From Brucella pseudogrignonensis (lineage in GTDB: Bacteria; Pseudomonadota; Alphaproteobacteria; Rhizobiales; Rhizobiaceae), in NCBI RefSeq assembly GCF_002252525.1, contig NZ_NNRM01000001.1:1-64000 (forward strand): a stretch of DNA of 64,000 bases, in the 5' to 3' direction. Under the pieces are notes generated by a model that saw only the letters and a list, made by a program, of their open reading frames with translations, did not search any database and was not told the DNA's origin. Made by a program: the position numbers and the translations under genes. Numbering within the stretch: position 1 is the stretch's first letter; the number at the start of each line of letters is the position of its first letter. Below are positions 7,866 through 17,532 of the stretch, one piece after another.

Positions 7866-10800
7866 TTTCCAGAGATCTGGCGCGTGTACTGGGGTCAACC
7901 GCCATTGCACTGGTTCTAACAGGCGCAGTTGCGAAAGCTGAGCCCGCAGTTACAACGGATGGAGCCGCATATCGGTATTCTGCGGGCGGCACGGATACGA
8001 CGAGTGGTAACACTTTTGAAGCTGCCACGAGCGGGCCGACAAAGCGGGCATGGGGCATGCTCGTATACAATGGCTCGATTGCGAATGTCTCCGATACAGC
8101 TGTCATCACGTCTGGAGCCAAGGCTCACGGAATTCAGGTCGGTGCCAAAGGTGGCAACGCAGACGGTGCAGATCATTCAGCAATCAATCTCGGCAACGGC
8201 GTGAATGTTACGACGAGCGGAAATGATTCTTATGGTCTTCATGCTATTGATGGCGGCACAATCTCTGGCACAGCGACTGTCGGTACAACGGGTGCCAGAG
8301 CTTACGGCGCGTTTGCAGAATCTTTCTCGACAATCGATCTGACTGGCGGCTCTATCACCACGAGTGGCAGCCTTGCATATGGCCTGCTCGCGAACAACGA
8401 TATGAATACTGTCGGCGGTAAAATCATCGCGACGGATGTTGATATAGATACCGCTTCCAGCTGGACATTCGGTGCTTATGCCAAGAACGGCGGCGAAGTT
8501 ACGTTAAACGGTGGCTCGATCACGACAACAGGTGAACGCGCTTATGGCATTCTCGCCAGCAACGGAGGCATCGTCAATTCAAGCGCCGACGTCACAACCT
8601 CATTCGATAAGACCCATGGCGTTCAGGCTGGCGAAGACGCCAATAATCCGGGTGGTAAGGTCAATCTTTCAGGGGGGAGCGTCACCACTGGAGGAATCTT
8701 CTCTGTAGGTCTGCATGCCGTTCAAGGTGGAACGATCCAGGGCAACACATCAGTTACGACAACCGGTGTGAACGGACACGGCGCATTTGCCGAGAGCGAT
8801 TCCGTTATTTCCCTCAACAACTCTACAATTATAACCAACGCAGATGCAGCCTACGGTTTGCTCGCCAACAACGATAAAAACACCGTTGGCGGCACGATCA
8901 CGGTCGTAGACACCGTCATCACGACGAATGGTGTTCATTCTTATGGTGCGATTGCTGATAACGGTGGCCAAATAAGCCTGACAGGCGGTTCAATCACTAC
9001 TGCGAATGACAAAGGCAAAGGAACGCAAGATGGCGATGGGTCGCGCGGCTACGCTCTCTTCTCGCAAGGCGACGGTTCTTTTGTCAGTGCAGACGGTACG
9101 ACAATCCACACAGTTGGCCAACGTGCCTACGGCGCATATGCGTACAATGGCGGCGATGTTGACCTGAAAAACTTGTCGATCACGACCGAAGGTTTCATGG
9201 CCTACGGTGTGTATGCATCTGGTACAGGATCTGTGCTCAATGCCGAGAACGTCAACATCACCACTTCTGGCGACGTTGGCGACGCTGCATGGGCCTATGC
9301 GGGTGGCGTTCTTAATCTGAACGGCGGTACGTATAACATTCTCGGCGAGCAGAATTCCAATTCCCCACATGAAAATGCCAACGGTCTTATTGCTGTTGGT
9401 GGTACGGCAACAACTGATGGCGGCGTGATTAACGCTGAGAACCTTGTGATTAATACCACGGGCGCTGACAGCTATGGTTTCCGTGCTGGCGCAGTAGTTG
9501 GCAACGAGCAAACGTTCGGTACGATAGATCTGAAAAACACCACTATTACTGCATCTGGTGAGAACGCCTATATCGGCCAGGTTCAGTATGGCAGCACACT
9601 CACGGTCTCGAATTCCACACTGAATTCCGAACGTGGGATCGGCATTGGACTGACTGACAGCGCCAATGTGACGCTCAACAATACCTCGATTATCTCCGGT
9701 AAGGAAACGTTCGAGTCCACATTCACGAAATCTGGTCAGACCCAGAACCTGAGCTTGGGCGACGGCACGACCGCAACGCAGAATAACGGAACCCTGCTCA
9801 AGGTAAATCGTGAAGCAGCTGGCGGCGACGGTATCGTCAATCTGAACCTGCAAGCTGGATCTTCATCGAGCGGCGATATCGTTGATACTGACGCTACGAA
9901 GACGACCGGTCTCACCAATGTCAAGGTTGAGCAAGGTGCGACCTATAATGGCAAGATCGAAGGCATCACTGATCTGGACGCCGAATCCGGCACAGAACTG
10001 ACTTTCGAAGCTGGTACCGAGATCGCGGGCAACCTGACTGGTACGAACAGCACCTTCAATTTCGATCCTTCAGGTGCGAATATCGGCGGCGATGTCGAGT
10101 TGAATAACGCTTCCTCCACCCACGGCGGAAGCATCGGCACCCCAATTACCGTTGGCGGCAGTGTCCTCGTTGATCCGACCTCCATTATGGGCGGCAATTG
10201 GGATATTGCTGGTGATCTTTCCGCGAATGGAACGATCACACCCGGCAACTCGATTGGCGTGATAACGGTTGGGGGCGACGCCACATTCGGTGCAAACTCT
10301 GTTTATGCGGTCGAAATCGCAGGCGACGGAACGAGCGACCGTATCGATGTGACCGGAAAGGCAACTCTGCAAGGTGGTACTGTCGAGGTTACTGCACTTG
10401 ACGATAAGGTGAGCTACCAAGACGGTCAGACCTATACGATCTTGACTGCAGGCGGCGGCGTTGACGGCCAGTTCTCTGAAGCCGTATCGAAGTCGATTTT
10501 CCTGACAGCTGAATTGCAGCATCTGGCAAACGCGGTCGATCTGACCGTGGGCCTAGTTTCTGATCCTATCGATCCAGAGAACCCGCCAGTCGTATTCGAA
10601 AAGGTGGCACAGACGAACAATCAGTTAGCTACCGCTCGTGCGCTGGATAGCCTGGAACAAAGTGGTTCGTCGCTTGAACTATACAACTCGGTTCTGTTCC
10701 TGACGAGCGAAGACGAAGCCCGTGATGCCTTCAATCAGCTGTCGGGCGATACGCATGCTTCGGTTAAGACGGGTCTGATCGACACCGCAAACTTGACTGC

Positions 10801-11755
10801 TGATGCAATCAATAATCGCCTTCGTTCAGCTTTCGCAGGTGTGGCTGCCAAGGACGCACCTGTCTTGTCGTTCGCTCAGTCGCCGAAAGGCAGTGCACCG
10901 CAGCCGTTCGAAGCCGTTGCGCCTGCTTCATATGATTACGGCGTATGGGCTTCGGGTTTCGGTTCGTGGGTTGATCACGACGGAAACTCAAATGCAGGCG
11001 GCCTGAAAACTACAACGGGCGGTTTCTTGTCCGGCGTAGATGTAGGATTTGCTTCAGGATGGCGTCTCGGCGTTGTCGGTGGTTACAGCCAGACCGATCT
11101 CGATGCCAAGGGACGTTATGCTTCGGCGACGAGCGACAATTGGCACCTGGGTATCTATGGTGGCAACCAGTGGGGTCCGATTGGCTTGCGTGCTGGTCTC
11201 GTGCAAACTTGGCACAGCATCGACTCTTCACGCTCGGTTTCCTATACTGGTTTCAGCGACAGCCTCGATGCTGATTATGATGCCCGTACGTTCCAGGCAT
11301 TCGGTGAACTTGGTTATCGCATCGATACGGCAGCGGCATCCTTTGAACCGTTTGCCAACCTGTCGCATGTTCGTTTGCATACCGATGGTTTTACTGAAAA
11401 GGGCGGTGCGGCAGCTTTGTCAGTTAACAGCGAAACGACCAACACCACCTTCACAACCCTTGGTCTGAGGGCATCGGCTCTAGTCCAGCTTGGTGCCACC
11501 ACCGCCAATCTGAAGGGAACTCTCGGTTGGCGTCACGCTTATGGTGACATCACGCCGGAATCCACACAGTACTTCGCAGGAAGCAATGCCTTTACCGTCG
11601 AAGGTGTCGCAATTGCCAAGGACGCGGCGCTGGTCGAAGCAGGCTTTGATGTCGCGATCACAGAAGCATCGACACTAGGTCTGAGCTATGTCGGCCAGTT
11701 TGGTAACGACACCACCCAGAATGGCTTCAACGCCGCTTTGAATGTGAAGTTCTAA
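7856..11755 (+). CDS. Type V autotransporter, beta-helix passenger with internal duplication
   Basis: The product has 1299 residues. A signal peptide (1-28, ending AVAKA) directs it to the periplasm. The passenger (about 30-900) is rich in Gly, Thr, Ser and Asn with the recurring theme GGSITTSG..AYGLLANN, as in beta-helix adhesins; PGNSIGVITVGGD near 800 is a typical autotransporter motif. The last 275 or so residues (from YDYGVWASGFGSWVDHDG) form the outer-membrane barrel and end in a terminal Phe (LNVKF). There is no cysteine in the whole protein, as usual for secreted passengers. The likely role is a surface or released adhesin; the ligand is unknown. It is co-expressed with the upstream EAL gene, whose 3' end it overlaps, and is followed by a terminator. 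Confidence 0.93.
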   Translation: MSLISRDLARVLGSTAIALVLTGAVAKAEPAVTTDGAAYRYSAGGTDTTSGNTFEAATSGPTKRAWGMLVYNGSIANVSDTAVITSGAKAHGIQVGAKGGNADGADHSAINLGNGVNVTTSGNDSYGLHAIDGGTISGTATVGTTGARAYGAFAESFSTIDLTGGSITTSGSLAYGLLANNDMNTVGGKIIATDVDIDTASSWTFGAYAKNGGEVTLNGGSITTTGERAYGILASNGGIVNSSADVTTSFDKTHGVQAGEDANNPGGKVNLSGGSVTTGGIFSVGLHAVQGGTIQGNTSVTTTGVNGHGAFAESDSVISLNNSTIITNADAAYGLLANNDKNTVGGTITVVDTVITTNGVHSYGAIADNGGQISLTGGSITTANDKGKGTQDGDGSRGYALFSQGDGSFVSADGTTIHTVGQRAYGAYAYNGGDVDLKNLSITTEGFMAYGVYASGTGSVLNAENVNITTSGDVGDAAWAYAGGVLNLNGGTYNILGEQNSNSPHENANGLIAVGGTATTDGGVINAENLVINTTGADSYGFRAGAVVGNEQTFGTIDLKNTTITASGENAYIGQVQYGSTLTVSNSTLNSERGIGIGLTDSANVTLNNTSIISGKETFESTFTKSGQTQNLSLGDGTTATQNNGTLLKVNREAAGGDGIVNLNLQAGSSSSGDIVDTDATKTTGLTNVKVEQGATYNGKIEGITDLDAESGTELTFEAGTEIAGNLTGTNSTFNFDPSGANIGGDVELNNASSTHGGSIGTPITVGGSVLVDPTSIMGGNWDIAGDLSANGTITPGNSIGVITVGGDATFGANSVYAVEIAGDGTSDRIDVTGKATLQGGTVEVTALDDKVSYQDGQTYTILTAGGGVDGQFSEAVSKSIFLTAELQHLANAVDLTVGLVSDPIDPENPPVVFEKVAQTNNQLATARALDSLEQSGSSLELYNSVLFLTSEDEARDAFNQLSGDTHASVKTGLIDTANLTADAINNRLRSAFAGVAAKDAPVLSFAQSPKGSAPQPFEAVAPASYDYGVWASGFGSWVDHDGNSNAGGLKTTTGGFLSGVDVGFASGWRLGVVGGYSQTDLDAKGRYASATSDNWHLGIYGGNQWGPIGLRAGLVQTWHSIDSSRSVSYTGFSDSLDADYDARTFQAFGELGYRIDTAAASFEPFANLSHVRLHTDGFTEKGGAAALSVNSETTNTTFTTLGLRASALVQLGATTANLKGTLGWRHAYGDITPESTQYFAGSNAFTVEGVAIAKDAALVEAGFDVAITEASTLGLSYVGQFGNDTTQNGFNAALNVKF
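8126..9010 (+). repeat. Internal duplication in the autotransporter passenger
   Basis: Residues about 91-232 and 254-385 are diverged copies of one block of roughly 135 residues. Matching landmarks in order are HGIQVG/HGVQAG, SYGLHAIDGGTISG/SVGLHAVQGGTIQG, AYGAFAES/GHGAFAES, AYGLLANNDMNTVGG/AYGLLANNDKNTVGG and FGAYAKNGGEVTLNGGSITT/YGAIADNGGQISLTGGSITT. This is a large unit above the short beta-helix rungs and points to growth of the passenger by duplication. Confidence 0.75.
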
Positions 11756-11847
11756 AACAAGTTTGGAAATCGCGACGCCCCCTCAAACAGAACAAGCATA
11801 GCGATTTCCATAGATAGGACTTTGGGTTGACCCTGGGTTCTTAACTT

Positions 11848-11880
11848 GCCGCCCAGCCAATATGGTTGGGCGGCTTTTTG
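11848..11880 (+). terminator. Rho-independent terminator after the first autotransporter
   Basis: GCCGCCCAGCC at 11848-11858 pairs with GGTTGGGCGGC at 11864-11874 (one G-T pair), followed by five T's. A strong intrinsic terminator about 90 bp past the stop. Confidence 0.9.
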
Positions 11881-12095
11881 TGTAAGCTTCGCAAGTATAG
11901 TCAGGTAAAGTCTATCCCAATTTATGGGGATTTTTGCTCACAATCCGCTGGTTTTTCGTAGATTTCTTCTTAAAAATACTTCATAAATTTGAGAATATAA
12001 AAATGGGCAATATCTTCGCATCGTCCATTCGAATGCGAAGATCAAACTTGGGGCACACAGACGCTGCGGTCGTAAAGCGTCTTGGGGTAGGAAAC

Positions 12096-15000
12096 ATGTC
12101 AGTATCGCGAAATACTTCGCGCCGCGTTATCGCGGCGTCCATACTCGTGTTGTCTTCGACAACACTCATTTCATCAGCGCTAGCTCAGAGTGTATTTTCA
12201 GGCGGTACGCTCATTATCTCCGGTGAACAAACCGTCGCGGATGACTTTGATTTGTTAACATCGGGGACGGTTCAAATAACCAGCGGCGGCAATGCAACAC
12301 TAACTGGGAATATCGTCACAAATAGTAATATGTTGACGTTCTCTACGTTAGGCACGGGGCTGGTTACCGGAAATATTGATGGCGGATCCAGCCTCATCGA
12401 TAAAACTGGCACTGGAACACTTGTAATTGACGGTCAGATCAGCGGCGGTGGCACGGGTATCTCAGTACGAGGGACGCTCGTCCTTAACAATGCTAACACA
12501 TTTGGCGGCGGCTCAGGGTCCATCCTTCTTAGCAACGGCACTATCATAGCGGGCGATAATAATGCCCTTTCAACAGCGCGAATTACGACAACTTTTGCTA
12601 CAGGCACTCTCTCTGCCAACAAAGACGTAACATTAGCCAACAATTTCAGTCTGAACACCGATACCGATCTCGCGGTAGACACGGCCGGACATCAGATATC
12701 TTTGACGGGCAGAATTCAGGCGAATTCAGGCGGTGGTTCGGCGGCGCGGCTTATTAAGAACGGTGTGGGTACGCTTACGCTTTCAGGAAACAACACTTAT
12801 GCAGGCGGCACGGTTCTCAACCAGGGTACGCTTTCTGTTTCCTCTGATAGCAATCTCGGTGACGTCAATGGAGGACTAACCTTCGATGGCGGCGAACTCA
12901 AATTTGGCTCGGCCTTTGATTTGTCGACGTCGCGCACAATCAATCTGTCGGCAGGTGGTGGTACCATCGACATGGCAGGGATCGAGAGCACGATCAGAAG
13001 GGCAATATCAGGAAGCGGTGGCCTGACAGTCAAGGATAGTAGCAATTCCGCAAATGGTACGCTGACCTTGGAAGGCATGAATGATTATACTGGAGCAACC
13101 ACGATTGCCGACGGCGCGACATTAGCTTTATCTGGTCAAGGGCGCGTGAACCAATCAAGCGGCGTTCATGTTGATGGAACGTTCGACGTTTCCAATGCCA
13201 GTTCCGCACAGATTAACAACCTTTCAGGCCATGGAAATGTCGCGCTTGGCAGCAATTACCTGCAAATCAATAACGCCGCTGGAACGTTTAGCGGTGTGAT
13301 CTCCGGCGTTGGCGGCGTAAATATCGGTAGTGGACAACAAGTTTTCACTGGTACCAATAGCTATACAGGCGGGACAGGCATCATGGCTGGTGCTGTCCTG
13401 GAGTTAGGAAATGGCGGTACTGAAGGATCAGTCGCTGGCAGCATAACCAATTATGGCGCGGTTGTTTTCAATCGCTCAGATGACGTCCTCTACAACGGAG
13501 AAATTACTGGCAATGGTCTTTTCGCCCACGTCGGCAGCGGAAAGCTCACTCTTACCACCACCAGTAGTTCAAGAGGCGACGTCCTTATTGGGCCTGACAG
13601 CACACTTCAGCTGGGCAACGGTGGCACGACAGGGCACATAGGCGGCACCAACTTCACTGGCACAATTACCAACCTTGGCACCTTAATCTATGATCGCTCG
13701 AATGCAGTTTCCTGGAAAGGCGTTTATGCTGGTGACGGCGAAATCATCAAGAAAGGAGCCAATACGCTCACTCTGACTGGAGACAGTTCCGGGTATGCAG
13801 GTTCTACCACGGTCAAAAGCGGTAAACTGATTGTTGGAGACGCACTCGGAAACGGTAAACTCGGCGGCAACGTGACGGTGTTCGACGGCGCAAGTCTCGG
13901 CGGTTATGGCACGCTCGGTTCTGGCGCAGGTTCTCTCGTAAGCATCCAATCCGGTGGCATTCTCTCACCTGGCAACTCGATTGGAACGTTGACGATCAAT
14001 GGTGACCTGACACTTCAGCCTGGCTCCTTTCTTATGACTGAGCTGTCAGGTAACGGCACTGCCGATCTCGTCAATGTCACAGGTCGTGCAAACATTGGCG
14101 GTTCGCATCTCGTCATAACGGCACTCGATCCAGAGATCAGCTACAAGGCAGGCCAGAATTACGACATTCTGACAGCAGGCAATTTAGTCAGTGGTCAATT
14201 TGCTGATGTGACTTCGAACTCAGCGTTTCTGACCTTCACACTCGATCCAGAACAGAGTTCGAACGCCTTTAACGTTGAGCTGAAGCCTATTGCAACCGAA
14301 CCGGAACCGAGCAATCCAAATCCTGGTGGCAATCCGGGAGAAGGCGAAAACCCGAAGCCAACCCCTCTGTTTACAACAGTGGCAAACACGCAAAACGAGT
14401 TTACAACCGCTCAGGCACTGGATTCCCTCGCCCAGACCGGAAGTTCTCTGGCCCTTTACAACAAGCTCTTGATGCTCTCCGCTCACGAAGCCCGAGCTGC
14501 TTATGACAATCTGTCTGGTGAGGCATATGCGTCTGCAAAAGGTGCGCTTGTCAATCAGTCGCATTTCATCAACAGCGCAATTACCAGTCGTCTTCAACAG
14601 GCTAGCGGCATGACGCCGACGGCACCTGTGGCAACCATGAACTATGTGTCAGCACCCAAGGAGCCTGAAGCCTTCGAGGAAATGACACCCGAGCTGGACT
14701 CTAAAAATCTCTATACGGGATGGGGATACGTTTACGGCGCTTGGAGTGAACAGGATTCGACCAGCAACACTAGCCGCATGAAATCGTCAGTTGGCGGCTT
14801 TGTAACAGGTATCGACAGGCTTGTTTATGAAAACTGGCGTCTGGGACTCCTGGCTGGCTATAGTCATACCTCCTTCGATGTCGATAGCAGAGCATCAGCC
14901 GGCAGCAGCGATAACTACACCATTGGTGCTTACACGGGCACCGAATGGCAGATGTCTGACGGCAACGCATTGGCTTTCAGCTCCGGCCTTGCTTACACTT

Positions 15001-15551
15001 GGCATCAGTTGGATATGAACCGATCTGTCGCTTTCCGCGCTTTCAATGATAGCTTGAGCGCTGAATACGATGCGGGAACCTTCCAGATATTCGGTGAGCT
15101 CGGATACAAAATCCGACTCCCGAAGGCTGTGCTCGAACCGTACGCCAATTTGTCCTATGTGCGATTGAAAACTGATGCTTTCAACGAGGACGGCCAGACG
15201 GCAGCAGCGCTATCCATGGAATCCGACACGACGGACACCACGTTCAGCACCCTCGGATTCCGAGCTTCGACTACGTTTGATCTGGGATCGATCCCCACTA
15301 CCGCACGCGCTGATCTTGGCTGGAGACACGCCGCAGCAGGAGACGTGAACCCTGTTTCGACCGCGAGCTTCTTGGGCTCGAACACTTTCACCGTGACTGG
15401 TGCGCCGATAGCCAAGGACACCGCCATTATCGAAGCCGGGTTGGATTTTGTGCTGTCGAAGGACGCCACACTTGGTCTGTCCTATAGCGGTCAGTTCGGC
15501 TCTGGAGCACAACGAAATGGCGTCAACGCGTCATTGAAGGTTAGCTTCTGA
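12096..15551 (+). CDS. Type V autotransporter with PATR-type passenger repeats
   Basis: The protein is about 1151 residues from the ATG chosen here, which gives a clean signal peptide (basic SRNTSRR, a hydrophobic run and ALAQ near residue 32). The frame is open to 11934, with another ATG at 12003, so a longer leader is possible. The passenger contains several autotransporter-associated beta-strand repeats of the form GTLTLSGNNTYAGGT, e.g. GVGTLTLSGNNTYAGGTVLN and ANTLTLTGDSSGYAGSTTVK. A PGNSIGTLTINGD motif and a Pro-rich linker (EPEPSNPNPGGNPGEGENP) precede the barrel, which ends LKVSF. From the linker on, it is closely similar to the first autotransporter, while the passengers are different. 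It has its own leader and terminator, so it is a separate transcription unit. Confidence 0.92.
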   Translation: MSVSRNTSRRVIAASILVLSSTTLISSALAQSVFSGGTLIISGEQTVADDFDLLTSGTVQITSGGNATLTGNIVTNSNMLTFSTLGTGLVTGNIDGGSSLIDKTGTGTLVIDGQISGGGTGISVRGTLVLNNANTFGGGSGSILLSNGTIIAGDNNALSTARITTTFATGTLSANKDVTLANNFSLNTDTDLAVDTAGHQISLTGRIQANSGGGSAARLIKNGVGTLTLSGNNTYAGGTVLNQGTLSVSSDSNLGDVNGGLTFDGGELKFGSAFDLSTSRTINLSAGGGTIDMAGIESTIRRAISGSGGLTVKDSSNSANGTLTLEGMNDYTGATTIADGATLALSGQGRVNQSSGVHVDGTFDVSNASSAQINNLSGHGNVALGSNYLQINNAAGTFSGVISGVGGVNIGSGQQVFTGTNSYTGGTGIMAGAVLELGNGGTEGSVAGSITNYGAVVFNRSDDVLYNGEITGNGLFAHVGSGKLTLTTTSSSRGDVLIGPDSTLQLGNGGTTGHIGGTNFTGTITNLGTLIYDRSNAVSWKGVYAGDGEIIKKGANTLTLTGDSSGYAGSTTVKSGKLIVGDALGNGKLGGNVTVFDGASLGGYGTLGSGAGSLVSIQSGGILSPGNSIGTLTINGDLTLQPGSFLMTELSGNGTADLVNVTGRANIGGSHLVITALDPEISYKAGQNYDILTAGNLVSGQFADVTSNSAFLTFTLDPEQSSNAFNVELKPIATEPEPSNPNPGGNPGEGENPKPTPLFTTVANTQNEFTTAQALDSLAQTGSSLALYNKLLMLSAHEARAAYDNLSGEAYASAKGALVNQSHFINSAITSRLQQASGMTPTAPVATMNYVSAPKEPEAFEEMTPELDSKNLYTGWGYVYGAWSEQDSTSNTSRMKSSVGGFVTGIDRLVYENWRLGLLAGYSHTSFDVDSRASAGSSDNYTIGAYTGTEWQMSDGNALAFSSGLAYTWHQLDMNRSVAFRAFNDSLSAEYDAGTFQIFGELGYKIRLPKAVLEPYANLSYVRLKTDAFNEDGQTAAALSMESDTTDTTFSTLGFRASTTFDLGSIPTTARADLGWRHAAAGDVNPVSTASFLGSNTFTVTGAPIAKDTAIIEAGLDFVLSKDATLGLSYSGQFGSGAQRNGVNASLKVSF

Positions 15552-15575
15552 TCTTTTCTACCGACACTGACCGAA

Positions 15576-15598
15576 AGAGGGCTACGGCCCTCTTTTTG
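15576..15598 (+). terminator. Rho-independent terminator after the second autotransporter
   Basis: AGAGGGC (15576-15582), loop TACG, GCCCTCT (15587-15593), then a T-run. Perfect 7-bp stem 25 bp past the stop codon. Confidence 0.92.
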
Positions 15599-15716
15599 CG
15601 TTCGTAGCAAAAAGGAAATGCCTGAAGCTATGAATTACTGGTGGTAAGCATACGTCGTCGGAGTCGAAGTTTATGCTTACACAGATAATGTCCAACGAGG
15701 GCTTGGAGCTGGAATC

Positions 15717-16046
15717 ATGAAATTTGTTACCGCAATCGGAATTGCGTTACTCGCAACTACTGCGACATCTGCGAACGCGCAATCTTTACCGCGTTATGAC
15801 CCGGCAACTTATTGCAAAGGGGTCTCGGACTTCAGTGGAGGCTCGTCAGTTGTTTACAAAGGATGCATTGAGATGGAGCAGAGCTCTTACAATGAGCTGA
15901 AGTCCAATTGGTCTGGGCTTACTTCGTCTATACGCAATCATTGTGATGAGGTTGCTAGATTTAGTGATGGCTCATACGTCATCTTGAAAGGCTGTGTTGA
16001 CATAGAAGCCGATGCGGCAGCGTCGACACCAGATTTAAAGTTTTAA
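15717..16046 (+). CDS. Small secreted four-cysteine protein with an internal repeat, function unknown
   Basis: 109 residues. The signal peptide is clear (MKFVTAIGIALLATTATSAN, cleaved near ANA-QS). The mature part contains two copies of one motif: YCKGVSDFSGGSSVVYKGCI and HCDEVARFSDGSYVILKGCV, about 45 residues apart, each with a Cys at both ends. The four cysteines would be expected to form disulphides in the periplasm. No family was recognised. It is followed 12 bp later by another secreted protein gene and the two probably form an operon. Confidence 0.8.
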   Translation: MKFVTAIGIALLATTATSANAQSLPRYDPATYCKGVSDFSGGSSVVYKGCIEMEQSSYNELKSNWSGLTSSIRNHCDEVARFSDGSYVILKGCVDIEADAAASTPDLKF

Positions 16047-16058
16047 GAGATCAGCGAT

Positions 16059-16667
16059 ATGAAAACACTTAACCTTGTGATCGCGCTGGCGGCTGCCACC
16101 TTCATTTCCTTTACAGCGGGAGCAGCAGACCAGCTTTGGGTCAAGATCGGCGCCATCGAACGCAAGACGTGCCCAAGCGACAAGTGTGGAACAGTTGGAA
16201 AGCTTTTCTTCCGTGAGTCTGCGAGAATTCTGGAGACGCAGAACGGCTGGGGCCGTGTAACGCGGGTTTATGATGCCTCGTGTTCAGGAGGCAAATCCCA
16301 ATATGTGGATTCAGGGAGAGCAGTCTGTGACAAAGCGAATGGTATCGTTGATGGCAAATTCGCCGAATGGATTAAACTCGATGGTCTGTCTAAGGAAAGG
16401 CCTGCGCCTGCTAAAGCAGGAAATTCCGCAATCGAGCAGGCTTTAAAAGATTCCGACCGATACGAGGACCATAAAGATCGCTTCATTGCCGCCGCCGATG
16501 CGCTAATGACCTCAGGTCAATGCACGCTGCAAGATTTTATTGATGAGGGGGGCTGGATGCGCTCGACACAAAAAAGCAGAGGTGTCGGCATCTACTTCAC
16601 CTATTGTGACGGAGGTTCGAAGCGCGTTTATCTCGACGTGAACACGGGCAAGGTTTCCACAAATTAG
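16059..16667 (+). CDS. Secreted protein with an SH3-like N-terminal segment, function unknown
   Basis: 202 residues with a signal peptide (1-22, ending FTAGA). Residues about 23-110 (LWVKIGAIERKTCPSDKCGT, then GKLFFRESARILETQNGW) look like a bacterial SH3-type fold as found in proteins that bind cell-wall material, with two Cys pairs. The C-terminal part (about 120-202), SGQCTLQDFIDEGGWMRSTQ followed by VYLDVNTGKV, is not recognised. Domain naming is by resemblance only. It lies 12 bp after the four-cysteine secreted protein, so a shared envelope role is plausible but unproven. Confidence 0.75.
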   Translation: MKTLNLVIALAAATFISFTAGAADQLWVKIGAIERKTCPSDKCGTVGKLFFRESARILETQNGWGRVTRVYDASCSGGKSQYVDSGRAVCDKANGIVDGKFAEWIKLDGLSKERPAPAKAGNSAIEQALKDSDRYEDHKDRFIAAADALMTSGQCTLQDFIDEGGWMRSTQKSRGVGIYFTYCDGGSKRVYLDVNTGKVSTN

Positions 16668-16705
16668 AAGATAAAGGTCTGTTTGTTTCTCTGATGTAAA
16701 CAACG

Positions 16706-17512
16706 TTAAACGCTACTGGGTGTCTGCAAAGGCTCGATATACTGAACAACAAACTTACCGAGTTCCGAAGGGACATATTCAGCTATCTTCCCCGTTGGCC
16801 TCTGTTTCTCACGGTAATTCTCAACATAAATTTCCTGCTCAGGTACGGCAGTGAGGAGGCCCATTGCGGCAAGATCTGCATATGCTAAACGGAAGTTCAG
16901 GACACTCTGTTTTTCAACATACCGTACAGTTCCCTCATAATTAAACACCTCAGACGGGTACTTTAGAGCGGATGGATCAGAGAATGTAGGCTGACCAAAA
17001 TGCAGACCTTCAAAGTTGCCAGCCTTGACCTCTCCGTAGGTGTAAGATCTGCGTGGCTTCACTTCCCATTGTAGCCGAATGATATGATACTCTGTTAGCC
17101 GATCTATTATACCCAAAGCAACATATGCAGGAGCTCGTTCTTCCTCATCGCTGGCTATCGTACCTCGAGCCGCGACTTCTTTGAGCGCTTCTAGCTTTTC
17201 AGCGCCGCGCGAGCGAATAGCAATCTGTACGGAGTGACGCAGGAATGCACTAATATCATCGTTCTGTATCAACGATGCAGGGTCAAACACTGCATTTTCG
17301 GCAAGTTCTTCTAGCCTATTGGCAAGATCCATCATGAAGCGGTCTCGCCTTTTGACGGCGGGATCCGATACCAAAAGGTCGAACAACTCTGAGGCTGTCC
17401 CTGACGCTCCTGGCGGCAGAAACTGGATAATGGACTTAGTTAAAAACTTCAATACCTTGTAGGTGTGTTCGCCGTTTGTTGGTTGTGTTAGATCTTCCAT
17501 GTCAACCACCAA
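16706..17512 (-). CDS. Unrecognised cytoplasmic protein
   Basis: 268 residues (264 if the ATG at 17500, MEDLTQ, is used). There is no signal peptide or membrane segment. The N-terminal half is helical and contains SIIQFLPPGASGTASELFDL and FMMDLANRLEELAENAVF. The C-terminal half has RLTEYHIIRLQWE and a beta-rich region, ending with a predicted winged-helix-like stretch (FRLAYADLAAMGLLTAVPEQ). I do not recognise the family. The neighbouring minus-strand gene encodes a small secreted protein, but a 20-bp gap and unlike products say little about function. The length and normal codon use support a real gene. Confidence 0.65.
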   Translation of the reverse strand: MVVDMEDLTQPTNGEHTYKVLKFLTKSIIQFLPPGASGTASELFDLLVSDPAVKRRDRFMMDLANRLEELAENAVFDPASLIQNDDISAFLRHSVQIAIRSRGAEKLEALKEVAARGTIASDEEERAPAYVALGIIDRLTEYHIIRLQWEVKPRRSYTYGEVKAGNFEGLHFGQPTFSDPSALKYPSEVFNYEGTVRYVEKQSVLNFRLAYADLAAMGLLTAVPEQEIYVENYREKQRPTGKIAEYVPSELGKFVVQYIEPLQTPSSV

Positions 17513-17532
17513 TGTCTAAATGAATACAAGTC

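Noticed and set aside
8126-9300. Regular repeats that might suggest a CRISPR array
   Set aside because: The repeats are diverged, in frame and coding for beta-helix rungs of an autotransporter; there are no spacers. No CRISPR array was seen anywhere in the window.
8990-9853. 287-codon open frame antisense to the autotransporter passenger
   Set aside because: A shadow of the repetitive passenger; its Cys-rich product matches nothing and no ribosome binding site is seen.
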